Assembly (NCBI RefSeq): GCF_964642095.1
Contig: NZ_OZ209244.1
Span: 2,108,001 to 2,172,000 of the forward strand
Origin: Fretibacterium fastidiosum
Lineage (GTDB): Bacteria > Synergistota > Synergistia > Synergistales > Aminobacteriaceae
Direction: 5' to 3'
DNA: 64,000 bases
Every line of letters starts with the position of its first letter. Position 1 is the stretch's first letter. Position numbers and translations under genes: made by a program. Below the pieces are notes generated by a model. It was not told where the DNA came from. It saw only the letters and a program-made list of their open reading frames with translations, and ran no database searches. Positions 40,680-49,029 of the stretch are shown in pieces.

Positions 40680-42170
40680 ATGTCCGGGAAGGATGAGAAC
40701 ATGAACAGCGAACTGACGTTTACGCCCGTTATCGGCATCGAAATCCACATTCAGCTCAAGACGGACACCAAGATCTTCTGCGGCTGCTCCACGGACACTG
40801 GCGCGGACCCCAACACGAACATCTGCCCCATCTGCATGGGGCTTCCCGGCGCGCTGCCGCGCCTGAACGCTCAGGTGGTGCAGCAGGGCATGCTGGCGGG
40901 CCTGGCGCTGCACTGCACGATCCAGCCCCAGTCGCTCTTCTTCCGCAAGTCCTACTTCTATCCCGACCTGCCGAAAGGCTACCAGACGAGCCAGTGCGAC
41001 CTCCCCATCGTGACCACGGGGTACATCGAGGTCCACGACGACGAGGGGAAGCTCAAGAGGATAAGAGTCCACCACCTTCACCTCGAGGAGGACGTGGGCC
41101 GTCTCCACCACAGCGCGGCCGACGGGCGTCTGGAAGGCGCGGCGACGTCCTACGTGGACTACAACCGTTCCGGGCTGCCGCTGGCTGAGATCGTGTCCGA
41201 GCCGGACGTCTCCTCGGCGCGGGAGGCGGTGGAATACGTGACGACGCTTCGCCGCCGCGTGCGCTACTCCGGGGCGTCGGACGTGGACCTGGAGAAGGGC
41301 ATGATGCGCTTTGACGCGAACGTCTCCATGAAGTGCTCCGACGGACGCTGGGGGAAGAAGGTCGAGGTCAAGAACATGAACTCCTTCCACGCGCTGGAGC
41401 GCGCCATCGAATACGAGATCAAGCGCCAGAAGAAGGTCCTGCTTCAGGGCGGACAGGTGCTTCAGGAAACGCGCCACTGGAACGACGCCAAGGGCGTGAC
41501 CACGGCGTCGCGCTCCAAGGAGTTCTACCGCAAGTTCATCGTCGATCCGGACCTTCCGCCCCTCGTCGTCTCGAAGGAGTGGGCGGACGAGGTCACTGCG
41601 ATGATGCCTGAGATGCCCGACGTGAAGGCGGAGCGCTACGTAGAGGCGATGCATATCCCCCCTGAGATTGCGGACGTCCTGACGGATTCCAGGGACCTCG
41701 CGGAGTACTTCGAGGCCTGCGTCGCGGCCGGCGCAGCACCACTTCGTGCGGCCAACTGGGTTCGGACGGAGGTCCTGCGGACCTTGAACGAGCGGCAGAT
41801 CGGGCTGGGGGACCTCAGGATCGCTCCCAGGGCACTGGCGGAGCTCGTTCAGCGCGTTGAGGACGGCCGGTTCTCCACGACCCAGGCCAAGGACGTTTTT
41901 GACCGCATGGCGGAAACGGGCACGACCGTCGACGACGCGGCAAAGGCTTGTGGCATCACCGAGGGCGGCGTCACGGGCGACGCACTGACGGAGATGATCC
42001 GCGCGGTGCTGGAGGCGAATCGTGACGTCGTGGACGTGATCCGGTCGGGTAAGGACACGAAGGGCAAGAAGATGAAGTTCCTTCAGGGCCTGGTCATGAA
42101 GGAAGCGAAGGGACAGGCGAATCCGGCTGAGCTGCCCGACCGGATCGCGAAACTGCTTGAGGGACTTTAA
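40680..42170 (+). CDS. gatB: Asp/Glu-tRNA amidotransferase subunit B
   Basis: 496 aa. Binds the aminoacyl-tRNA and activates its carboxylate with ATP. The family start region GIEIHIQLKTDTKIFCGC contains the zinc/ammonia-channel Cys, followed by NICPICMGLPGALPRLN and SFFRKSYFYPDLPKGYQTSQ. The C-terminal tail YqeY-like domain is complete. ATG 40680 has GGAGGG 8 nt upstream; ATG 40701 is a second option. Confidence 0.96.
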   Translation: MSGKDENMNSELTFTPVIGIEIHIQLKTDTKIFCGCSTDTGADPNTNICPICMGLPGALPRLNAQVVQQGMLAGLALHCTIQPQSLFFRKSYFYPDLPKGYQTSQCDLPIVTTGYIEVHDDEGKLKRIRVHHLHLEEDVGRLHHSAADGRLEGAATSYVDYNRSGLPLAEIVSEPDVSSAREAVEYVTTLRRRVRYSGASDVDLEKGMMRFDANVSMKCSDGRWGKKVEVKNMNSFHALERAIEYEIKRQKKVLLQGGQVLQETRHWNDAKGVTTASRSKEFYRKFIVDPDLPPLVVSKEWADEVTAMMPEMPDVKAERYVEAMHIPPEIADVLTDSRDLAEYFEACVAAGAAPLRAANWVRTEVLRTLNERQIGLGDLRIAPRALAELVQRVEDGRFSTTQAKDVFDRMAETGTTVDDAAKACGITEGGVTGDALTEMIRAVLEANRDVVDVIRSGKDTKGKKMKFLQGLVMKEAKGQANPAELPDRIAKLLEGL

Positions 42171-42174
42171 GGGC

Positions 42175-42202
42175 TTGACGTCCTGCAAGGGGCGATTAGG
42201 AT
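42175..42202 (+). promoter_or_regulatory. Promoter of the EF-G-like gene
   Basis: TTGACG 42175-42180, 16-nt spacer, TAGGAT 42197-42202, about 55 nt before the start. Confidence 0.6.
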
Positions 42203-42257
42203 AAAGGCCAGCAAGGCTTTATTTTGAAGCAAACTATATCGAGGAAGGTGTTGGAGG

Positions 42258-44354
42258 ATGGGAGTACGTAAACCTGAGGACACGAGGAGTTTCGCGCTGG
42301 TAGCCCATGGTGGGGCAGGAAAGACCTCATTGGCCGAGGCGATGCTTTTCGACAATGGGCAGGTCACACGCATGGGTTCTGTACAGACAGGCAACACGGT
42401 CAGTGACTTCCAGCCTGAGGAGCAGAAACGCCAGATCTCAATCAGCACCTCCCTCCTGACGATGGAGCGGAACGGAAAGACGTTCTTCGTCCTGGACGCC
42501 CCGGGCTATGCCGACTTCGCGGGGGAGATGAGTGCCGCAATCCGCGTCGCCGACACCGCCGTGATCCTGGTCAGCTCGGTGGGCGGCATCGAGGTCCAGA
42601 CGGGGCGCGCCTGGGAGTACGCCGGGAATCAGGGCGTGCCCGTCGCCTTCTACATCTCGAAGATGGACCGGGAGAACGCGGACTTCGATAAGGTCCTCGC
42701 GGACATCCATGAGCAGTTCTCGCCGAACGCGCTGCCGGTCTTCCTGCCCATCGGTTCGGCGGATAAACTCAGCGGCATCGTTGACGTCCTGAAGGGGAAG
42801 GCCTATAAGTACCCGTTGGACGGCAGCGGAAAGTTTACCGAAGAACCCATCCCCGCCGACATGGCCGACGCCGCAAAGGCGGCAAGGGAGGCGCTGTTGG
42901 AGGCCGCCGTCGAGATGGACGACGCCTTGATGGAGAAGTACCTGGACGAGGGGGAGGGGGCCGTGTCCGAGGCGGACCTGGCCCGAACGTTGAAGATGGC
43001 CATCGTCTCGCGCCGCGTGATGCCCGTCCTGACGGGGTCTGCGACGGCGAACGTCGGGGTGCCGCAGATGCTGGACTTCGTTGCGGATTACTTCCCCTCC
43101 CCGGTGGACGTCGGCAGCGTCGAGGCGTACGAGGGCGAGAAGGCCGTCGAGGTGAAGCCGAACCTGGACGACCCGTTTTCGGCCCTCTGCTTCAAGGTCA
43201 TGGTGGACCCCTACGTCGGCAAGCTGTCCTTTATCCGCGTCTACTCCGGCAGGCTTTCCTCCGACGGCAACAACATCTACAACGTCAAGAAGGGCGAGGA
43301 CGAGCGGATCAGCTCCTTCAAGATGATGTGCGGCAAGGACGGCAGCGACGTCAAGGAGGTCATCGCGGGCGACATCGTGGCCATCCCGAAACTTCAGAGC
43401 ACGAAGGTGGGCCACACGCTGGGCACGAAGGGTGGGGCGCCGTACCAGTACGCCAAAATCGAGTATCCGGCCCCCGTCTACAGCGTGGCGATCGTGGCCA
43501 AGACGAGGGCGGACGAGGATAAGCTGGGGACGGCCATCTCCAAGACGCTGGACGAGGACCGGGGCCTGACGTTCGAGAAGAACCCCGAGACGCACGACAA
43601 CGTCCTCTCCGGGATGGGCGACCTGCACATCGACATCGTCCTGTCCCGCATGAAGGAGCGCTACGGAATCGACCTCGAGACCCAAACGCCCCAGGTGCCC
43701 TACCGCGAGACCATTCGCAAGATGGCCGAGGCTCAGGGCAAGCACAAGAAGCAGAGTGGCGGCCACGGCCAGTACGGCGACGTCTACGTCCGCTACAGCC
43801 CGCTGGAGCGCGGCGCGGGCTTCGAGTTCGTGGACAGCGTGGTGGGTGGCGCGGTGCCGCGCAACTTCATTCCTGCGGTGGAGAAGGGGCTCCACGAGTA
43901 CATGTCGGAGGGGCCGTTGGCGGGCTTCCCGGTCGTGGATTTCCGCGCCGAGCTCTACGACGGCTCCTATCACGACGTGGACAGTTCCGAGATGTCCTTC
44001 AAGCTGGCCACGCGCCTATCGTTCCGCAAGGGCATCATGGACGCCTCGCCGGTGCTCCTCGAACCGATCATGAACGTGGAGGTCACGGTCCCCGAACAGT
44101 TCATGGGCGACGTCATGGGCGACTTCAACAGCCGCCGCGGCCGCATCATGGGCACGGAGGGCCACGGCAAGCTGCAGGTCGTCAAGGCGCAGGCCCCCAT
44201 GGCGGAGATGTTCCGCTACGCGATCGTCCTCCGCTCCATGACGTCGGGCGAGGGCAGCTTCGTCATGCAGTATTCCCACTACGAGGAGGTCCCCGCCGAC
44301 ATCGCCAAGAAGGTCATCGCCGCCCACAAGAAGGAAGACGCGGAGGAGAACTGA
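42258..44354 (+). CDS. EF-G-like translational GTPase (FusA2 type), 698 aa
   Basis: Five-domain EF-G architecture, but with altered G motifs. G1 is AHGGAGKTSLAEAML (EF-G: AHIDAGKTT). G3 is DAPGYADF, where the catalytic His of the canonical DTPGHVDF is Tyr. G4 is SKMDREN instead of NKMDR. Domain IV has SGGHGQYGDVYVRYSP and domain V is intact. This is the known EF-G-like class beside a main FusA. The Tyr for His makes slow or conditional GTP hydrolysis likely. It may act in ribosome recycling, stress or translocation back-up; not resolvable here. Confidence 0.9.
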   Translation: MGVRKPEDTRSFALVAHGGAGKTSLAEAMLFDNGQVTRMGSVQTGNTVSDFQPEEQKRQISISTSLLTMERNGKTFFVLDAPGYADFAGEMSAAIRVADTAVILVSSVGGIEVQTGRAWEYAGNQGVPVAFYISKMDRENADFDKVLADIHEQFSPNALPVFLPIGSADKLSGIVDVLKGKAYKYPLDGSGKFTEEPIPADMADAAKAAREALLEAAVEMDDALMEKYLDEGEGAVSEADLARTLKMAIVSRRVMPVLTGSATANVGVPQMLDFVADYFPSPVDVGSVEAYEGEKAVEVKPNLDDPFSALCFKVMVDPYVGKLSFIRVYSGRLSSDGNNIYNVKKGEDERISSFKMMCGKDGSDVKEVIAGDIVAIPKLQSTKVGHTLGTKGGAPYQYAKIEYPAPVYSVAIVAKTRADEDKLGTAISKTLDEDRGLTFEKNPETHDNVLSGMGDLHIDIVLSRMKERYGIDLETQTPQVPYRETIRKMAEAQGKHKKQSGGHGQYGDVYVRYSPLERGAGFEFVDSVVGGAVPRNFIPAVEKGLHEYMSEGPLAGFPVVDFRAELYDGSYHDVDSSEMSFKLATRLSFRKGIMDASPVLLEPIMNVEVTVPEQFMGDVMGDFNSRRGRIMGTEGHGKLQVVKAQAPMAEMFRYAIVLRSMTSGEGSFVMQYSHYEEVPADIAKKVIAAHKKEDAEEN

Positions 44355-44381
44355 TCCCGCCCGCGCCTCTGCACCGCAGGG

Positions 44382-44408
44382 GAGGCCCCGCCATACCGGC
44401 GGGGCCTC
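44382..44408. terminator. Bidirectional hairpin between convergent genes
   Basis: GAGGCCCCGCC-ATACC-GGCGGGGCCTC, an 11-bp perfect stem followed by TTGTCC. U-poor but positioned between the EF-G-like gene and the convergent HAD gene. Confidence 0.7.
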
Positions 44409-44438
44409 TTGTCCTGACAGCGGAGATCGTGCCGTCGG

Positions 44439-45227
44439 TCAGTCCCCGTCCGGAATCAGTTTGAGGTGGCGGCACGCCTTGAGTATGCCGCCGTCGTCGA
44501 TGTCCTCGGCGACGAAGGAGGCCGCGTCCCTGGCCGCCCGACTGGCCCCAGCGACCGCCACGCCGATCGAGGCGCGGCGCAGCATCTCCACGTCGTTGAG
44601 CCCGTCCCCAAAGGTGATGACGTCGGAGGCGTCCGCCCCGAAGTGCTCCATGACGCGCTCAATGCCGTTCCACTTCGAGACGCCTTCGGCCCGCATCTCG
44701 ACGAGGTCGTGCAGGGCCTCGATCAGGACGCCTGCAGGCGGCGTGGTGAAGGGGCCGTAATCCCCTCTCAGGGGCGGCCGCACCATCAGGCAGCCCAGGA
44801 ACGCCCGATCCATCTCCCGCAGGGGACGGACGCAGGCGTACCCCGCCTGAACCTCAAAGTACGTCCGCCAGTCCTCGCTTTCGTTGTCCGTGTAGATAAA
44901 GCAATCGTCCATCGCGGCGACCTCCTTCGGGAGCAACGCGGCCAGACTGCGGAGCCCGTCGAGGGCGCCCTCCGGCAGGCAGGTTCGGTGCAGGGTCCTC
45001 CCACCATTGAGGACGTGGGCGCCGTCCGCACAGACGAGCAGCTCGATGCCGAGGTCCCTCGCAATGGGGTGGGTGAGGAAGGCCCCGCGCCCCGTCGCGA
45101 GGGCGGGAACGTGTCCGTTCGCCTTCAAAAGCCGCAGGGCTTCACGCGTCTCGGACGGGATGTGGCTCGTCCCCACGTGGCTGAGCAGCGTGTGGTCGAT
45201 GTCGAAGAAAACGTACTTGCGTCTCAT
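44439..45227 (-). CDS. HAD-superfamily (Cof-type) phosphatase, 262 aa
   Basis: FFDIDHTLL holds the two catalytic Asp. ATGRG (motif II region), a C2B cap and GDGLNDVEML (motif IV Asp pair) follow, as in Cof/YbjI-like sugar-phosphate phosphatases. The substrate cannot be inferred. ATG 45227 is chosen because GGAAGGAGAG precedes it; an 18-residue longer frame has no ribosome-binding site. Confidence 0.88.
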   Translation of the reverse strand: MRRKYVFFDIDHTLLSHVGTSHIPSETREALRLLKANGHVPALATGRGAFLTHPIARDLGIELLVCADGAHVLNGGRTLHRTCLPEGALDGLRSLAALLPKEVAAMDDCFIYTDNESEDWRTYFEVQAGYACVRPLREMDRAFLGCLMVRPPLRGDYGPFTTPPAGVLIEALHDLVEMRAEGVSKWNGIERVMEHFGADASDVITFGDGLNDVEMLRRASIGVAVAGASRAARDAASFVAEDIDDGGILKACRHLKLIPDGD

Positions 45228-45442
45228 GGGCTCTCCTTCCATGCTCAAAGGGAGCGCGGATTCACCCGCGAACACTGCCAAAGGCCGCGCCTGGCCGTCC
45301 AGCGGAGGGGTTCGGCAGCGCCTCCTTGAAAAAACAAGAAAACTGCGTGCTTTTCGCGACCTGTAAGGCTTAACCCGTCAATCGAATCGCGCGAATCGCG
45401 ATGCGGTTGACGGTCGCGGGGAGCCTGAACCGCGTACCTCCG

Positions 45443-45838
45443 TCACCCCTTGAGGCGAAGGGGCAGCCCGCACCAGACCCGGTCCACGATCGCGGCCTCA
45501 CGCGCCAGCAGTTGGTAGAGGAGCCCCGTCTCGTCGCGCCAGCGCCGTTCGATGGGGTCCATCGGGACGACGCCGCTGCCAACCTCCGACCCGATGAGGA
45601 CGCAGGTCCTGAGGTCCTCCAGATGAGCCCTGAAGAATTCGCCGGCGTCGGTGCCGGCCAGGAGGAGCCGCCGAACCCCCTCCTGCAGGTTGAGGACCCT
45701 GTCGGCGGCGGGGAGGAGGGCGAGGTCCGCCGAGGCGAGGTCGCACGGCGAGAGGGCGGGGCCGTAGAGGGAGTCTGCGTAGGTGCGCTTCCCCATGTGC
45801 CGGCCGCCCAGGATCAGGTGCATCGGCTGCGCGCTCAC
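45443..45838 (-). CDS. CobU-like protein with degenerate P-loop, 131 aa
   Basis: The N-terminus HLILGGRHMGKRTYAD resembles a P-loop but lacks the GxxxSGKS pattern. The C-terminal GSEVGSGVVPMDPIERRWRDE...LAREAAIVDRVWCGLPLRLKG is the conserved end of adenosylcobinamide kinase/guanylyltransferases. GTG overlaps the cobS stop, so it is translated after CobS. A proper CobU is encoded divergently at 46717. This small paralogue may assist or regulate it. Confidence 0.65.
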   Translation of the reverse strand: MSAQPMHLILGGRHMGKRTYADSLYGPALSPCDLASADLALLPAADRVLNLQEGVRRLLLAGTDAGEFFRAHLEDLRTCVLIGSEVGSGVVPMDPIERRWRDETGLLYQLLAREAAIVDRVWCGLPLRLKG

Positions 45839-46611
45839 AGCATCTCCCTCAGGACCAGGAGCATCGCCGTCTCCGAAAGCAGGTTGAGGGCCCCCAGAAG
45901 GTCCCCTGCGACGCCACCGAAGGCCGTCAGACAAGAGCGCCGCCACAGGAGGAAGACGGCGCACTCCGTCAGGGGAAGGCAGAGCGCCGGCGCGCCCGCC
46001 GTCCAGAAGTTCCACGCGGCCAGCAGGGCCGCCCCTGCGACCAGACAGGGCGTGTGCCGCCTCGTGCGCAGCGCCCCCAGGGTCCTGGCAAGTCCGTCCT
46101 CCCGCGCAAAGGGCGTGGCGTTCAGCAGGAGCCCCATGCCGAGCCGCGACCACAGGGGGATGGTGCCAAGGAGGAGCAAGAAAGCTGCGGAGGGGGGAGC
46201 GGAGAGCAGCTCCGCAAAGATCGCGGACTGCAGCAACAGGGCGGCGGCACAGCCCATGACGGCGAACGCCCCCGCGTGGGGGTCCGAGAGGATCTTGAGC
46301 CGCGCCTCGCGGTCGCGCCGCGAGAAGAGTGCGTCGCACGTGTCCATGAGGCCGTCCATGTGGATGCCGCCCGTCAGCGCCAGCGCGCAGAGCGCCATGA
46401 CGACCCCGCGCAGCGTCGGGGAGGCGCTCCAGCCCGAAAGGGCAAACGCCAGAAGCCCCCACAGGGCGCCGATAGGGATCCCCACCAGGGGAAACGCGAG
46501 GCAGAAAGGCCGCATGTTGTCCTCCGTCCACTCCATTGCCGGCACGGGCAGGATGGTGAGGAAGGAGCACGCGATCAGAAAGGAGCGAAGGATGTTCACG
46601 ACACACGTCAC
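45835..46611 (-). CDS. cobS: Adenosylcobinamide-GDP ribazoletransferase (cobalamin synthase)
   Basis: 258-aa polytopic membrane enzyme joining adenosylcobinamide-GDP and alpha-ribazole in the last steps of B12 assembly. FLTILPVP near the N-terminus, GGIHMDGLMDTCDALFSRRDREARLKILSDPHAGAFA (split here at will; Asp-rich active site) and several hydrophobic helices identify it. Divergent from cobU. Confidence 0.93.
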   Translation of the reverse strand: MTCVVNILRSFLIACSFLTILPVPAMEWTEDNMRPFCLAFPLVGIPIGALWGLLAFALSGWSASPTLRGVVMALCALALTGGIHMDGLMDTCDALFSRRDREARLKILSDPHAGAFAVMGCAAALLLQSAIFAELLSAPPSAAFLLLLGTIPLWSRLGMGLLLNATPFAREDGLARTLGALRTRRHTPCLVAGAALLAAWNFWTAGAPALCLPLTECAVFLLWRRSCLTAFGGVAGDLLGALNLLSETAMLLVLREML

Positions 46612-46716
46612 CTCGATTCAAGGCGTCTTGCCACGGTCGGCCCGCTTCCGCGGCGGACCGCGGTGCGTTCCACTATTCTACATGAATTTGACGAAAAACG
46701 CTCCGGCGAGGGCCTG

Positions 46717-47298
46717 ATGTTCCTCTTCGTCTCCGGCGGCGTGCGCAGCGGAAAAAGCGAGTGGGCGGAGCGCGCCGCGCTGGCGCTGTCGCCGGACGCC
46801 CCGCGCGTCTACCTGGCGACGGCCCGCGTGAGCGATGAGGACATGCGACGGCGCGTGGAGCGCCACAGGAGGGCTCGGAGCGGGCGCGGTTTTCTGACGG
46901 TCGAACGGGAGCGGGGCCTGACGGGCGTCCTTGAATCCATCCCCGAAGGCGCCCTCGTGCTGCTGGAATGCCTTCCCAACTGGGCTGCCAACGAGATGTT
47001 TCTGGAGGACGGAAGCGTTCGCGGCGTCCACGAGGTGCGAGGCGAGGTCCTGCGCTCCACCCTGGCCCTGAAGGACTGCGCACGGGACCTCATCGTCGTG
47101 TCCGACGACATTTTCTCCGATGGGGGCCACTACGACGCGGCCGTGGAGGACTACGTTCGCCTGCTGGGGGAGCTGCACGTGCTGTTGGCGGCCAGGGCGG
47201 ACGCTGTGGTGGAGTGCGCCTTCGGCATCGCCCGATTCTGGAAGGGGGACGCCGCCCGGATCTTTCCGACGGCGAAGGCCGTTGGAGGCGCCATCTGA
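46717..47298 (+). CDS. cobU: Adenosylcobinamide kinase / guanylyltransferase
   Basis: 193 aa. Canonical P-loop SGGVRSGKSEWAE at the N-terminus, YLATARVSDEDMRRRVERHR (GTP/guanylyl site, His), a LLECLPNWAANEMF block and VSDDIFSDGG in the middle. Salvages cobinamide into the B12 pathway. ATG 46717 is preferred since GAGGG lies just upstream; the longer upstream frame is antisense to cobS. Confidence 0.9.
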   Translation: MFLFVSGGVRSGKSEWAERAALALSPDAPRVYLATARVSDEDMRRRVERHRRARSGRGFLTVERERGLTGVLESIPEGALVLLECLPNWAANEMFLEDGSVRGVHEVRGEVLRSTLALKDCARDLIVVSDDIFSDGGHYDAAVEDYVRLLGELHVLLAARADAVVECAFGIARFWKGDAARIFPTAKAVGGAI

Positions 47299-47328
47299 GA
47301 ACGTGCGGGACCCCCAATCCACGGCTGA

Positions 47329-47375
47329 GGGGTCATGGCCGTTCCGCTGTCCCGACATCGAATGAGGCGCTGAGG
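47329..47375 (+). repeat. 47-bp relic of the IS1380 transposase gene
   Basis: Matches the minus strand of 37389-37435 (codons for GHGRSFVPASNEALR) at about 44 of 47 positions. It lies directly before the promoter of an acquired TA module and is too short to be functional. Confidence 0.8.
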
Positions 47376-47383
47376 AGATAAAG

Positions 47384-47413
47384 TTGACAGAGACAAAAAA
47401 TGTGCAGTACAAT
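47384..47413 (+). promoter_or_regulatory. Promoter of the 47.4-kb TA module
   Basis: TTGACA 47384-47389, 18-nt spacer, TACAAT 47408-47413, about 28 nt before the antitoxin start. It abuts the IS1380 relic. Confidence 0.75.
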
Positions 47414-47441
47414 GAACTACACAAAGAAAGGAGATGAGTTT

Positions 47442-47663
47442 ATGGCATTTTCCATTCGATTAACAGGCGAAGAAAAAGCCCTTGCAGAGAGCTATGCGAA
47501 GATTCATGCAATCTCATTGGGAGAAGCGTTCAAAAGCGCTTTGTTTGACCGTATAGAGGATGAATATGACGTTGCAGTTGCCAATGAAGCATACAAAGAG
47601 TACGTAGACAGCGGCCGTAAGTCCAGACCTATAGAAGAATTGTGGAAAGAACTGGATTTATGA
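47442..47663 (+). CDS. RelB-like antitoxin, 73 aa
   Basis: AFSIRLTGEEKALAESYAKI is the DUF6290-type RHH N-terminus, followed by an acidic helix and PIEELWKELDL toxin-wrapping end. ATG 47442 has AAAGGAGATGAG upstream. Clearly AT-richer than the neighbouring cob genes. ATGA overlap with the toxin. Confidence 0.85.
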   Translation: MAFSIRLTGEEKALAESYAKIHAISLGEAFKSALFDRIEDEYDVAVANEAYKEYVDSGRKSRPIEELWKELDL

Positions 47664-47929
47664 GTTATCGAATAGAAACGTCCAATCGATTTGATAAAGA
47701 TTTTAAGAAATTGGACAGGTACACTCAGAGAATGATCAAATCGTGGATTTCTAAAAATCTGCAAAATTGTGAAGACCCAAGGGTGCATGGAAAAGGATTG
47801 ACCGCTGACAGAAGCGGTCAATGGAGATACAGGATCGGTGATTATCGTCTTATTTGCACGATAGACGACAATAGACTTATCATCCTTGCATTGACTGTCG
47901 GACATCGTAGAGACGTGTACGATCGATAG
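47660..47929 (+). CDS. RelE-family mRNA interferase, intact (89 aa)
   Basis: YRIETSNRFDKDFKKLDRYT, then GQWRYRIGDYRLICTIDDN and VGHRRDVYDR: the whole RelE fold with basic active-site residues and the terminal HRRDVY. Coupled to its antitoxin by ATGA. Unlike two toxins in the island, this one is unbroken. Confidence 0.9.
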   Translation: MSYRIETSNRFDKDFKKLDRYTQRMIKSWISKNLQNCEDPRVHGKGLTADRSGQWRYRIGDYRLICTIDDNRLIILALTVGHRRDVYDR

Positions 47930-47951
47930 GAATCTGTGGGGGCAAGGCACA

Positions 47952-48099
47952 ATGCCAAAAGCGCCAAAAGCATGGTTTATAACTGGTGCGGGTGGTGGCC
48001 GTGGCAAAGCCATCGCAGACGAAGTATCAAGAAACGGTGATTGTGGTTTTAGCAACAACACCTAAGGAAACACTGATTGAGTCGTTGAGTGAAGATTGA
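47952..48099 (+). pseudogene. Short-chain dehydrogenase/reductase remnant
   Basis: MPKAPKAWFITGAGGGRGKA and IADEVSRNGD form the Rossmann TGxxxGxG start of an SDR. After a 1-nt frameshift (extra T after GGTGAT) it continues VVLATTPKETLIESLSED and stops. Only about 55 of some 250-280 codons remain, ending just before repeat copy B. Confidence 0.7.
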
Positions 48100-48113
48100 T
48101 CAGCGCTTCCCCA

Positions 48114-48168
48114 AAAACTTTTCTCCTGTCTGGTCCCTTACTTTGCCCGCACTTTGCGTCCCCGTGGA
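48114..48168 (-). repeat. Dispersed repeat, copy B
   Basis: Minus-strand match to copy A (36106-36160), about 87% over 55 nt. Order and orientation relative to the IS1380 relic at 47329 are the same as at the island copy, so both may be ends of one element family. Confidence 0.8.
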
Positions 48169-48329
48169 CTGGGGGCAGCATCGCTCTCTGGACCTGCGCC
48201 GGGTTCCGTGGTATCTTTAATTCGGGTTTCTTCACAAAAGATCGCGGAGAACGCAAGGCGGTGCCCGTTTTGCGCTCTCCGCGGGGGCACAGGGCAGGGA
48301 GCCGGACGGATGGGGAAGGGGGAGCGGCA

Positions 48330-49022
48330 ATGTGGCGCGAGCTTTGGAACAGGTACCGCGTCCAGACGATCTCCGTGATGGGGTTCGTCCTCTTCGCGGT
48401 CGTGGGGGCGACGGCTATGCTCCTTCCTTCCGTGAAGGAGCGGCTTGAGCGGCAGGGAGCGGAGGCACAGCCAGCTCGGGTCCAGCCGCGGGCGCCTTCT
48501 GCGGGGCAGCCTGAGGCGGAGCGGCAAAGCGCTCAGGAGGCCGCACCCCAGGCGGAGTGGTACCTCTACATCACGGGAAGCGTGCGGAAGCCCGGAGTTT
48601 ATAAGCTGCCGGCCAACTCGCGGCTCTTCCATCTGGTCGATGCTGCGGGCGGCTTTGACGGCTTCGCGGACCGCGTGGCGGTCAACCTGGCGGAACCCCT
48701 GACGGACGGGCTCCACGTCCACGTACCGCGCAAGGGGGAGCGCGCCGCCGAAGCCGCGCCCCCCATCGTGCCGGTGGTCCGCCCCAACGTCGTCCTGCAC
48801 GTTCCGCCTGCTCCCAGGAGGAGTGGCCGAATCGACATCAACCGAGCCAGCGCCGCGGAACTGGAAGCGCTGCGCGGCATCGGCCCCACCCTGGCGCGCC
48901 GCATCGTGGAGTACCGTCAGGAGCATGGGCCGTTCACGTCGGTGGAGGACCTCGTCCGCGTGCGGGGCATCGGGGCCACAAAGCTCAAAGGTCTGATGGA
49001 ACAGGCCTCGGTGAGCCCTTGA
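48330..49022 (+). CDS. comEA: ComEA-type competence DNA receptor, 230 aa
   Basis: One N-terminal membrane helix (about 12-34), a Pro/Gln-rich linker, an SLBB domain (YLYITGSVRKPGVYKLPANS) and a C-terminal double helix-hairpin-helix (INRASAAELEALRGIGPTLA, GPFTSVEDLVRVRGIG). Binds incoming DNA at the membrane surface. GGGGGAG lies 6 nt before ATG 48330. Followed at once by comEC. Confidence 0.9.
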   Translation: MWRELWNRYRVQTISVMGFVLFAVVGATAMLLPSVKERLERQGAEAQPARVQPRAPSAGQPEAERQSAQEAAPQAEWYLYITGSVRKPGVYKLPANSRLFHLVDAAGGFDGFADRVAVNLAEPLTDGLHVHVPRKGERAAEAAPPIVPVVRPNVVLHVPPAPRRSGRIDINRASAAELEALRGIGPTLARRIVEYRQEHGPFTSVEDLVRVRGIGATKLKGLMEQASVSP

Positions 49023-49029
49023 ATCCCTC

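Noticed and set aside
46054..46716. N-terminal extension of CobU
   Set aside because: The extension is antisense to cobS; P-loop and ribosome-binding site place the start at 46717.
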